Assembly: GCA_023390415.1 (NCBI GenBank)
Contig: JAEWCW010000174.1
Location: 1 to 13,931 of the forward strand
Reading direction: 5' to 3'
DNA length: 13,931 nucleotides
From: Pseudomonadota bacterium
Lineage (GTDB): Bacteria > Pseudomonadota > Alphaproteobacteria > Sphingomonadales > Sphingomonadaceae
Part shown: positions 6,060 through 12,760 of the stretch, in pieces
How the letters are laid out: each line of letters opens with the position of its first letter
Numbering within the stretch: the first letter of the stretch is position 1
Program-made: the position numbers and the translations under genes
The notes under the pieces: generated by a model
What the model was told of the DNA's origin: nothing
Databases searched by the model: none
What the model saw: the letters and a program-made list of their open reading frames with translations, nothing else

Positions 6060-8014
6060 TGTCCGGACGGCCGCGGGGCGGCGTCGGCGAGCGAGGCGTC
6101 GATGCGGCAGGTCAGGCCCTCGGGCGGAAAATCGAACCGGGCGCCGCCCGAAAGGTCGGCGGCGAGCGCGCGCTCGATCATCCGGAAGCCGAAGCCGCGG
6201 CCGGTCGGCGGCGTGACGGGCGGGCCGCCGCGCTCCTCCCACTCGATCGTCAGCTGGTCGCCGTCGACCTGCCACTCGACTGTGACCCGACCTTCCGGCC
6301 GCGACAGGGCGCCATATTTGGCGGCATTGGTCGAGAGCTCGTGGAGCGCCATGACCAGCGAGACCGCGGCCTTGGGGTTGAGCCGCACGGGCGGGCCGGA
6401 CCAGGCGATCCGGGTGCCGCTGCCATTGTGGAGGCCGAGCGCCTCGTGGACGAGCTCGTCGAGAGTCGCGCCCTCCCAGCTTTCGCGGGTGAGGAGATCG
6501 TGGGCGGCCGCGAGGGCGGCGAGGCGGTGCTGGAAGGCGCCCCGCGCCTCGCCCATGTCGCGATCGTCCTTGAAGCTCTGCAGGGCGAGGCCCTGGACGA
6601 GGGCGAGGGTGTTCTTAACCCGGTGGTTCAATTCGTTGACGAGGAGCCGCTGGCGCGCCTCGGCGCGGCGGCGCTCGGTGACGTCGCGGGCGATGGCGTG
6701 GAGGCCGACGGGCTTGCCCGACGGGTCGAGCGTCAGGGTCGAATTGACCTCCCACTGCATCTCGCGGCCATCGCGCGCGATCACGTCGAGCTCGTGCCGC
6801 GTGGTCCCGCCCGCGCGCAGCTTGCGCTCGAGCATGTCGGCCGCCTGGGCGCGGCCGGACGGGGTCAGGAAATCGTCCATCGGACGGCCGATCACCTCCT
6901 CGCGGGTCATCGCCATCGCGGCGGCCGCGGCCGGGTTGCAGTCGGTGATCCGGCGCTGGAGATCGGCGGTGATGATGAGGTCGTTCGCCTGCTCGAAGAT
7001 CCGCCGGTAGCGCTCCTCGCTTCGGCGAAGCTCGGATTCGGCGCGGGCGCGGCTGACCTCGCGTGAGATGTGCTCGATCGCGGACGCGAGCAGGGCTTCC
7101 TGATGGTCGGTCCAGACCCGCGGACGATCGGCATGCGCGACAAGCATGGCGCGACCGGCCTGGGTGTTGATGATCGGCACGCAGAGGATCGCCCCAACCT
7201 CGATCGCCGCATAGCGCGCGCGGACCTCCGGGTCGGAGATCCGGGGGCTCCCGGCGACGTCGTCGATTCGGATCGTCCCGCCGGCGCGAAGATCCTCGTG
7301 CACGTTCTCGCCGGCGTCGCGGATCGGATAGATGCCGCTGATGTCGTCGGCGCCGCCGCTACAATGGCAGGCGAGGATTGCGAGCGTCCCGGCCTTGTCG
7401 TCGAACTCGGCATAGCAGAGGCGCGCGACGTCCATCTCCTCGGCGATCAGATCGAGCGCGACGTCGAGCACCTGCTCGACGGTCGGAAGCAAGCGGAGCT
7501 GCTCGGCGAGCCGGAGCATCAAGGCGTCGCGGCGGGCGCGCAGCACATATTGCGTGCTCTCGCGGACCTGGGCGAGGATTCCGCCGATCGCGCCGTCCTC
7601 GCCCGCCACCGGCAGAAGGGAATAGGACCAGTAGCTGTCGTAGACGGCGCCGTTCAGGTTTCGCACCAGCAGCGTGTCGAGCATGTTGACCGCCTCGCCC
7701 TCAAGGAGGACCCGCGCGAACTGGTCCTTCAGAACCGGCCAGACGTCGGAGAGGGTCTCGGAGGCGGGGCGGCCCATCGCCCAGGGGTGGCGATCGCCGA
7801 GGATCCTTGCCCAGCCGTCATTGTAGAGAAAACGATGGTCGGGGCCCCAATAGACGGCCGAGGCGGTCGTGGAGCGCAGCGCGATGCCGAGCGCCGAGCG
7901 CAGCGACTGCGGCCAATCGTGGATCGGGCCGAGCGGAGTCGACGCCCAGTCGTGGGCGCGGATCAGCGCACCCGTCTCACCCCCGCCGGCAAGGAAGGCC
8001 TTGAGTTCAGGCAA
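6056..8014 (-). CDS. HWE-family sensor histidine kinase, PAS-GAF-PAS
   Basis: The protein has 652 residues and no transmembrane helix, so it is a soluble cytoplasmic sensor. Order: an N-terminal PAS-type module (about 20-155, starting DWASTPLGPIHDWPQSLR), a GAF domain (about 175-325), a second PAS (about 332-450, ending in DVTERRRAEA), then an HWE kinase core. The phosphoacceptor is His464 in ELNHRVKNTL; HELSTNAAKYGAL (558-570) is the N box, and the W-x-E of the family lies at 592-594 (IEWEERGG). RGFGFRMIERAL (606-617) is the glycine-rich ATP lid region. The start is a TTG at 8014-8012; an in-frame TAG lies upstream and no ATG or GTG lies between them. The ligand of the GAF or PAS domains is unknown; no chromophore or haem residue can be assigned. 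It heads the coupled unit with the receiver, DUF3052 and MsrA. Confidence 0.92.
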   Translation of the reverse strand: MPELKAFLAGGGETGALIRAHDWASTPLGPIHDWPQSLRSALGIALRSTTASAVYWGPDHRFLYNDGWARILGDRHPWAMGRPASETLSDVWPVLKDQFARVLLEGEAVNMLDTLLVRNLNGAVYDSYWSYSLLPVAGEDGAIGGILAQVRESTQYVLRARRDALMLRLAEQLRLLPTVEQVLDVALDLIAEEMDVARLCYAEFDDKAGTLAILACHCSGGADDISGIYPIRDAGENVHEDLRAGGTIRIDDVAGSPRISDPEVRARYAAIEVGAILCVPIINTQAGRAMLVAHADRPRVWTDHQEALLASAIEHISREVSRARAESELRRSEERYRRIFEQANDLIITADLQRRITDCNPAAAAAMAMTREEVIGRPMDDFLTPSGRAQAADMLERKLRAGGTTRHELDVIARDGREMQWEVNSTLTLDPSGKPVGLHAIARDVTERRRAEARQRLLVNELNHRVKNTLALVQGLALQSFKDDRDMGEARGAFQHRLAALAAAHDLLTRESWEGATLDELVHEALGLHNGSGTRIAWSGPPVRLNPKAAVSLVMALHELSTNAAKYGALSRPEGRVTVEWQVDGDQLTIEWEERGGPPVTPPTGRGFGFRMIERALAADLSGGARFDFPPEGLTCRIDASLADAAPRPSGQ

Positions 8015-8082
8015 GGAAGTGGCTGTCCGGGCGAGGCATTTCGATCTGATCTAGAGCGAGGGAGGCACGGCGCGCAAGCGGG

Positions 8083-8886
8083 TCAGGCGCGCGCGGAGAT
8101 CACCAAGGCGGACATTGGAAGGCTGAGGCCGTCGGCGCCGGCATGTTCGGCAAGCGCTTCGGCGACCGCCGACTCGGCCTCGGCGATCGTCACGCCCCGC
8201 GCTTCCAGCTCCAGCGCGAGCGGGGAGCCTGCGCAGATTCCGTGCGCGGCCGCCGCCGGATCGGGCACGTTGCTCGTCGTCGCGACCGTCTCGATCCCGA
8301 TCGCGTCGAAGCCGGCGGCGACCAGCTCACGCTCGATCCGCGCCTGATCGTGATAGCCGAAGGGCACGCGCTCGATAAACGAGGCGCCGCCGTCCGGCAT
8401 CAGCGCGGCGACCGCGTCGGCCGTGACCTTCGACAGCAGGTTGCGATCGAGCCGGTCCCAGACGTTGAACAGGAAGAGGCCTCCGCGCTTCAGCACGCGC
8501 CGCGCCTCGGCATAAGCGGCAACCCTGTCCGGGAAGAACATCGCCCCGAACTGGCAGAGGACGAGATCGAAGGCGCCGTCCGCGAACGGCAGCTGCCCGG
8601 CATCGGCGGGCTGGAAGATCACGCGCGGCGAATCGATCTTGGCCGCGGCGACGACGAGCATGTCCGGATTGAGATCGGTCGCGATGATCTCCGCATCCGG
8701 CAGCGCGCGGACGAGCGCTGCGGTGACGATGCCGGTGCCGGCCGCGGTCTCGAGAATGCGGCGGGGCGCGAGCGCTGCAGCACGCTCGGCGAGATCCCGG
8801 GCATAGGGCTCGAACAGCAGTGGACCCAGGCAGCGGTCGTAGAGGCCCGGGATGCTTCCGGTGAACGCCGTGTCGCTCTCGATCAT
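8083..8886 (-). CDS. Class I SAM-dependent methyltransferase
   Basis: The product has 267 residues and a Rossmann-type methyltransferase core. Motif I is ILETAAGTGIVT at about 44-55, the acidic ribose-binding residue is Asp71 in IIATDLNPDML, motif II/III is DAGQLPFADGAFDLVLCQFG (95-114), and RRVLKRGGLFLFNVWD follows at about 129-144. It belongs to the broad UbiE/Methyltransf_11 group; the substrate cannot be assigned. The chosen ATG 8886-8884 has GGAG (8897-8894) 7 bases upstream. An in-frame ATG at 8916 is possible but overlaps a TAATAT that could be a -10 box. The frame is open to 9048 without homology-like sequence. It ends 68 bases before the HWE kinase on the same strand, so the kinase operon could be read through from this promoter. 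Confidence 0.88.
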   Translation of the reverse strand: MIESDTAFTGSIPGLYDRCLGPLLFEPYARDLAERAAALAPRRILETAAGTGIVTAALVRALPDAEIIATDLNPDMLVVAAAKIDSPRVIFQPADAGQLPFADGAFDLVLCQFGAMFFPDRVAAYAEARRVLKRGGLFLFNVWDRLDRNLLSKVTADAVAALMPDGGASFIERVPFGYHDQARIERELVAAGFDAIGIETVATTSNVPDPAAAAHGICAGSPLALELEARGVTIAEAESAVAEALAEHAGADGLSLPMSALVISARA

Positions 8887-9037
8887 CGCCGCGCTCCGCA
8901 AGCCTGACGCCGCCATATTAGCCGAACCCTCGGTGAAAAGCGAAGCATCGCCAACCGGTTCCGCGGAGTCCCGAGGCGGGACGGGGCGCTCGGCCGGCTT
9001 GCCGCCTCGCCCCGGCTGCCGTAATTTCCGCGCCGCC
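8887..9037. promoter_or_regulatory. Divergent promoter region between methyltransferase and zinc-ribbon genes
   Basis: These 151 bases lie between two outward-facing starts. On the minus strand TAATAT (8920-8915) is a good -10 candidate for the methyltransferase, with no clear -35. A short dyad CCGA-ACCC-TCGG lies at 8922-8933. For the plus-strand gene I see neither a convincing promoter nor a ribosome-binding site; a GTAATT near 9021 is the only AT-rich element close to the start. Confidence 0.3.
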
Positions 9038-9256
9038 ATGGCACTCAACCTGCTCTGCCGCCTGGGCCGCCACAGCGCCGAGCCCGACCCGGTCTGGAAC
9101 CAGGGCTATTATTTCAGCCGCTGCACGCGCTGCGGGGCCGATATCGTGCGCACGCCCTCGGGCAGCTGGCACGTCCCCGTCGGGCAGAAGGTGGTCTGGA
9201 AGCCGCGCAAGCCGCGCGGGCGGCGGCGGGGCCCCGAGCGCTCCACCGGAGAATGA
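9038..9256 (+). CDS. Small zinc-ribbon protein, paralogue of the gene at 11649-12068
   Basis: Function not recognised. The protein has 72 residues with an apparent zinc-binding pattern C7-x4-H12-x16-C29-x2-C32 (CRLGRH and RCTRCG), then a GSWHVPVGQKVVWKP segment and a very basic tail (KPRKPRGRRRGPER). The overall form resembles DUF1660-like small zinc ribbons (CxxxGH ... CxRCG). The protein encoded at 11649-12068 has the same pattern with identical spacing and the same DP-x-x-NQG-x-x-F linker, so the two are paralogues and both are probably real. The ATG at 9038 lacks a ribosome-binding site, but the distance from Met to the first Cys matches the paralogue. The basic tail suggests nucleic-acid contact; this is inference. 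A 62-base gap separates it from the downstream kinase gene on the same strand. Confidence 0.75.
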   Translation: MALNLLCRLGRHSAEPDPVWNQGYYFSRCTRCGADIVRTPSGSWHVPVGQKVVWKPRKPRGRRRGPERSTGE

Positions 9257-9318
9257 TCCCAATCCTCGCGCGCCGCGGGCGAAGCTGTTAGGAGCGCAGC
9301 ACAATTAGAGGCGTGCGC

Positions 9319-10950
9319 GTGAACGGACGAGCGGCAGACCCCTTCCCGGGAAATCGAAGCGAGACCGCGGAGGTCCTTCGCCGCGTCGACTGGAGCAAGC
9401 ACCCGCTCGGCCCGATCGAGGCTTGGCCGGTGAGCCTGAAAACCGCGGTCGGCATCGTGCTCGATTCGGCGGCGATGAAGGTCATGGTCTGGGGCCGAGA
9501 AGAGAATTTCGTCTTCTACAACGATGCCTATCTGCCCTTTCTGGGCGCGGCGCGGGTCCACGGCATCGGCCGCCACTATCCGGAATACAGGCCGCACGTC
9601 TGGCCGGTGATCAAGCCGTTCATCGAGGCCGCCTTTGCCGGCAATCCGAAGGAGACCGTCCAGATGCGGGCCGTCGTCCGGCGGACGGGCGAGGAGGATT
9701 TCGGCCATTTCGCGATCACCTTCACCCCGATCCGCGACGACCAGGGCGCGATCGCCGGAGTGATGGGCGAGCTGGTCGAGACGACCGAGCATGTCGCGCT
9801 TCAGAATGCGCTGGAGGCCGAGAACCGGCGCCACCGCGAGCTGTTCGACCAGGCGCCGATTTTCATGGGACTGGCGGGGCCGCCGCCGGACTATGTCGTC
9901 CGATATACGAATCGCGCCTTCCAGAAGCTGGTCGGCAACCGCGATATCATCGGCCTCAGCACTACCGAGGCGCTTCCCGAGCTCGTGCCGCAGGGCTTCG
10001 TCGCATTGATGGACAAGGCCTCCGTGTCGAAGGAGCCGGTGATCTTCTGGGAGGCGCCCTGCATCCTGCACAACGAGGCCGACGGCAGCCCGGAGATGCA
10101 TTATCTCGATTTCATCTACCAGCCCATCGTCGACGCCGACGGGGAGGTGACCGGAAGCCTTTGCGTCGGATCGGACGTCACCGAGCGTCATCTCGCCCGG
10201 GAGAAGGCGGAAAAGCTGCAGCGCGATCTCCACCATGTGTCGCGGGTGAGCGCCATGGGAACGATGGCGGCGACGATCGCCCACGAGCTCAGCCAGCCAC
10301 TCACCGCCGCTGGCAACTATCTCGCCGGCGCCGAGCGGACGGTGCGGTCGCTCGAAGGCGCAGGCGCTGAGCCGGTCGCCGAGGCGATCGAGCGCGCCCG
10401 CGCCCAGATCTCCCGCGCCGGAGTCATTCTCCGCAACGCGCGCGACACCGCGATGAGCGACTCTTCGCCGCACGAGGTGGTCGGGCTGGAGCTCCTCGTC
10501 ACCCGGGCGCTCGAGCTGATCGAAGTCACCGGCGGTTGCACCGAGGTGCAGATCGCGACCCATTTCGATCCGGGGGCCGATATGGTCTGCGTCGATCCGG
10601 TCCAGATCGAGCAGGTGCTGCTCAACCTGATCCGTAACGCCTGTCAGGCGATGGCGCGAAGCACGCGCCGCGAGCTCAGCATCTTCAGTAGACGCCGGGA
10701 GGACGGCTTCGTCGAGGTATGCATCGCCGACACCGGCACCGGCCTGCCGCCGGACGCGGACGTCTTCGCGGCCTTTGTGCGCTCGACCACCGGCGGGCTC
10801 GGAATCGGCCTCTCCCTCTCGCGCACCCTGGTCGAGAGCCACGGCGGAGCGATGTGGGCGCACAACAATCCGGACGGCGGCGCAACCTTTCGATTCACCC
10901 TGCCGATGCACGATGACGCGCCCCGGAACGCCCCCGATCCGGGCGATTGA
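9319..10950 (+). CDS. FixL-like PAS sensor histidine kinase (HisKA type)
   Basis: The protein has 543 residues without transmembrane helices. An N-terminal PAS-type module (about 20-160, starting VDWSKHPLGPIEAWPVSLK) is followed by a second PAS (about 170-295, ending in SDVTERHLAREKA) and a FixL/NtrB-type kinase core. The phosphoacceptor is His322 in HELSQPLTAAGNYL, the N box is NLIRNACQAM (436-445), and the G boxes are IADTGTGLPPD (469-479) and TTGGLGIGLSLSR (490-502). No FixL haem-ligand motif can be assigned, so oxygen sensing is not implied. AGAGG at 9307-9311 lies 7 bases before the GTG at 9319 and favours it over the GTG at 9313. The likely partner is the FixJ-like regulator, encoded convergently with stops 3 bases apart. 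The N-terminal module is shared with the HWE kinase at 6056-8014. Confidence 0.9.
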   Translation: MNGRAADPFPGNRSETAEVLRRVDWSKHPLGPIEAWPVSLKTAVGIVLDSAAMKVMVWGREENFVFYNDAYLPFLGAARVHGIGRHYPEYRPHVWPVIKPFIEAAFAGNPKETVQMRAVVRRTGEEDFGHFAITFTPIRDDQGAIAGVMGELVETTEHVALQNALEAENRRHRELFDQAPIFMGLAGPPPDYVVRYTNRAFQKLVGNRDIIGLSTTEALPELVPQGFVALMDKASVSKEPVIFWEAPCILHNEADGSPEMHYLDFIYQPIVDADGEVTGSLCVGSDVTERHLAREKAEKLQRDLHHVSRVSAMGTMAATIAHELSQPLTAAGNYLAGAERTVRSLEGAGAEPVAEAIERARAQISRAGVILRNARDTAMSDSSPHEVVGLELLVTRALELIEVTGGCTEVQIATHFDPGADMVCVDPVQIEQVLLNLIRNACQAMARSTRRELSIFSRRREDGFVEVCIADTGTGLPPDADVFAAFVRSTTGGLGIGLSLSRTLVESHGGAMWAHNNPDGGATFRFTLPMHDDAPRNAPDPGD

Positions 10951-10953
10951 GGG

Positions 10954-11577
10954 TCAGACCGGGTCGGCCGCGCTCATTCCGGCGGTGAGCGCGATGCGGA
11001 CCGCCTCCGCGGTGCCCCGGGCGCCGAGCTTCTCCAGCAATTGCGCGCGATAGGCCTCGATCGTGCGGATGCTGAGGCCGAGCTCGAATGCGATCACCTT
11101 GTTGGGAAGACCCTTCAGGATCCCGAGCAGCACCTGGCGCTGGCGCCCCGAGAGCCCGTCGACCAGGGCGATGGCGCGGGCGCGCTCGGCGAGCGCGTCG
11201 CCGCGCTTCGACCGGCTCGTAAGCGCCTGCTCGACCGAATCGAGCAGCTCGTCCGCGGAATAGGGCTTCTCCATGAAGTGATAGGCGCCGAGCTTCATCG
11301 CCTCGACCGCGACCGCAACGCTGCCATGGGCGGTGATCACGACGACTGGCGGCGATTCTCCGCGCTGCTTCAGGACCTGCAGGACCTCGATCCCGTCCCG
11401 GCCCGGCATCTGGAGATCGAGCAGGATGCAATCGGCGGGATCGCTCTCGCCCCGCTCGAGAAAATCGTCGCCGCTCCCGAACAGGCGGACGCGGTATCCC
11501 GCACCCTCCAGCAGCCCGCCAGTCGATAACCGGATGGCTTCGTCGTCGTCCACGATCGCGATGAGAGCGTCCGGCAT
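10954..11577 (-). CDS. FixJ-like response regulator with LuxR-type DNA-binding domain
   Basis: The product has 207 residues. The receiver domain (1-120) has Asp10-Asp12 in the acidic pocket, phosphoacceptor Asp54 in ILLDLQMPG, Thr82 in VITAHGSV and Lys104 in MEKPY. A linker leads to a GerE/LuxR helix-turn-helix at about 142-186 (LSGRQRQVLLGILKGLPNK, then the recognition helix around SIRTIEAYRAQLLEKL). This is the FixJ/NarL architecture, in which phosphorylation releases the DNA-binding domain to activate promoters. The adjacent FixL-like kinase on the opposite strand is the obvious partner. ATG 11577-11575 fits the family N-terminus, though no good ribosome-binding site precedes it. The promoter region contains a small dyad that could be an autoregulatory site. 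Confidence 0.93.
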   Translation of the reverse strand: MPDALIAIVDDDEAIRLSTGGLLEGAGYRVRLFGSGDDFLERGESDPADCILLDLQMPGRDGIEVLQVLKQRGESPPVVVITAHGSVAVAVEAMKLGAYHFMEKPYSADELLDSVEQALTSRSKRGDALAERARAIALVDGLSGRQRQVLLGILKGLPNKVIAFELGLSIRTIEAYRAQLLEKLGARGTAEAVRIALTAGMSAADPV

Positions 11578-11583
11578 CGAGCG

Positions 11584-11605
11584 CCCAATATCGTAGTATT
11601 CCCAA
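11584..11605. promoter_or_regulatory. Dyad and direct repeat upstream of the FixJ-like gene
   Basis: CCCAA occurs at 11584-11588 and again at 11601-11605, and between them lies AATA-TCGTAG-TATT (11587-11600). The block starts 7 bases upstream of the regulator's ATG and is unusually AT-rich for this region. It could be a -10 region or a binding site for the regulator itself. The elements are short, so chance occurrence is quite possible. Confidence 0.25.
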
Positions 11606-11648
11606 GAAATCGACCGGGTTCGGGCGGTCGCTGCGACGAAAAAGTCCC

Positions 11649-12068
11649 TCAGCGTCCCGAGGAGCCGATCAGTCGCACGGACTGCCGCGGCGCAAGCGCC
11701 GACTTCAGCCAGACACGCGCAGCACCGGACACATGCCAGGCGGCAAGGCGCAGCGCCGAGGCGACGAGGTCGGCCGCGCCGCGCAACCGGGCACGCGGCC
11801 CGCGCCGAACGGCGGGAAGCGGAGCGACGAGCGCGCGCACCGGCGGGGCCAGATCGAAGGCGAGTTGGGCGGAATCGGCGCCGTCCTCAGCAGCGGCGGC
11901 GGCGTCCTTCCAGACGATCCGGAAGCCCTTGGGCGGTTCTCGCCAGGCGCCGGCGGCGCGCATCAGATCGCGGCCGCAGCGCGTGCAGCGGGCGAAGGCG
12001 AAGCCCTGGTTGAGGATCGGATCGGCGGGGAGGGAATGGTTTCCGGAACGGCAGGCGATGGGCATCAT
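11649..12068 (-). CDS. Zinc-ribbon protein with basic C-terminal extension, paralogue of 9038-9256
   Basis: Function not recognised. The protein has 139 residues. The N-terminal 45 carry the zinc pattern C6-x4-H11-x16-C28-x2-C31 (CRSGNH and RCTRCG) with the DP-x-x-NQG-x-x-F linker and a PPKGFRIVWKD segment, as in the 72-residue paralogue. It then has an Ala-rich acidic stretch, the motif QLAFDLAPP, and an Arg/Ala-rich amphipathic C-terminus that the paralogue lacks. GAAGAG (12079-12074) is the ribosome-binding site and overlaps the stop of the upstream MraZ-like gene. ATG 12068 (5 bases away) and ATG 12065 (8 bases away) are both possible; GTG 12074 would lie inside the ribosome-binding site. 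The 9-base gap to the MraZ-like gene indicates one operon. Confidence 0.75.
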   Translation of the reverse strand: MMPIACRSGNHSLPADPILNQGFAFARCTRCGRDLMRAAGAWREPPKGFRIVWKDAAAAAEDGADSAQLAFDLAPPVRALVAPLPAVRRGPRARLRGAADLVASALRLAAWHVSGAARVWLKSALAPRQSVRLIGSSGR

Positions 12069-12077
12069 CTTCACTCT

Positions 12078-12566
12078 TCAGGCGGCATGAGGGAGGTGGT
12101 GGAAGGCGACGAGATCGGCGAGCACCGGATCGCCCGCGCCGAGCGCGGCCTCAGGGCTCCAGATTTCGAAAGCGCCGCCGATCCCGACGAGAAGCGCCTC
12201 GCTTTCGATCCCGGCGCGGCGCCGCATCATCGGCGGGAGCGCGATCCTCCCGCGGGCGTCGACTTCGGCCTCGGCGACGAAGCCGAACAGGCGCCGGGCG
12301 CGGGCATGATGGGCGCAGGGATCGCTCGCTTCCTCGGCGATCCGCCGCCGCTCGGCATCCGCTGCAAGCGCCTCCGCGAAACCGCGGTCATAGGCGATGA
12401 GGCAGGAATCCTTTTCGTGAATGCCGATCAGAATCCTGTCGGAGTCGAAACGGCGCGCCAGGCCCGCGCGCACGAAAGGGGGCAGGACCAGCTTTCCGCC
12501 GACTCCCACTCCGCAAAGAGCATTGCCCATGAAGGGATGCCCGTTATTGCCCCACGCCCCGCGCAT
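12078..12566 (-). CDS. MraZ-like transcriptional regulator (two SpoVT/AbrB-type domains)
   Basis: The product has about 162 residues. MraZ is the DNA-binding repressor normally encoded first in the division and cell-wall (dcw) cluster. Two tandem halves are visible: F-x-G-x-AL ... LVLPPFVRAGL (about 12-36) and VDARGRIALPPMMRRRAGI (102-120). Between them lies the family block HEKDSCLIAYDR, and FEIWSPEA (133-140) follows the second half. The second D-x-x-GR loop is intact, but the first is degenerate (GVGGK in place of D-x-KGR). The start is uncertain: GTG 12590, ATG 12566 or ATG 12530. The family's conserved Phe lies just upstream of Met 12530, which favours 12566, although none has a good ribosome-binding site. 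The gene is not followed by rsmH/ftsL as a dcw mraZ would be. It is divergent from an FtsZ-family gene and co-directional with a zinc-ribbon gene. Confidence 0.8.
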   Translation of the reverse strand: MRGAWGNNGHPFMGNALCGVGVGGKLVLPPFVRAGLARRFDSDRILIGIHEKDSCLIAYDRGFAEALAADAERRRIAEEASDPCAHHARARRLFGFVAEAEVDARGRIALPPMMRRRAGIESEALLVGIGGAFEIWSPEAALGAGDPVLADLVAFHHLPHAA

Positions 12567-12580
12567 TAACCATGATTTAG
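12566..12580 (+). promoter_or_regulatory. CtrA-like binding site between the MraZ-like and FtsZ-like genes
   Basis: The sequence is TTAA-CCATGAT-TTAG, one base from the CtrA consensus TTAA-N7-TTAA, and it contains the common variant TTAACCAT. CtrA is a cell-cycle regulator in alphaproteobacteria and controls ftsZ in Caulobacter. The site overlaps the preferred MraZ-like start codon and lies about 115 bases upstream of the candidate ftsZ -10 box. A 15-base match in an AT-richer spacer may be chance. Confidence 0.4.
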
Positions 12581-12669
12581 CTGGTCCCACGCGCGCGGCG
12601 CGACGACGTATAAATACAAGGGGCAGGCGTTTTCTCTCGCTACGCCAGGCGCTTAGTATTCATACCATC

Positions 12670-12698
12670 GTTTTCGCCGAGGCGCTGAAGGATATAGT
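12670..12698 (+). promoter_or_regulatory. Candidate promoter of the FtsZ-family gene
   Basis: TATAGT at 12693-12698 matches the -10 consensus at five of six positions. The -35 region around 12670-12676 (GTTTTCG) is weak. Transcription would start near 12705, giving a leader of about 55 bases. A second AT-rich element, TATAAA at 12609-12614, is farther upstream. An AGGGA ribosome-binding site at 12747-12751 precedes the ATG. Confidence 0.3.
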
Positions 12699-12760
12699 CG
12701 CGCCGGAGATGCGGGTGTCCGGAGCCAGTGACGCCCACACCAGATCAGGGAAAAATGCGC

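Noticed and set aside
7070..8347. A 425-codon plus-strand open frame antisense to the HWE kinase and methyltransferase
   Set aside because: It spans two real genes and their spacer and has no recognisable domain.
9109..10911. A 600-codon minus-strand open frame antisense to the FixL-like kinase
   Set aside because: It is longer than the kinase itself, but its composition (Asp/Arg/His/Leu-rich) is typical of an antisense shadow. The plus strand carries complete kinase motifs.
9319..10950. Naming the FixL-like kinase fixL and its partner fixJ
   Set aside because: The kinase core is FixL-like, but no haem-binding PAS motif can be assigned and no nitrogen-fixation or microaerobic genes are nearby.
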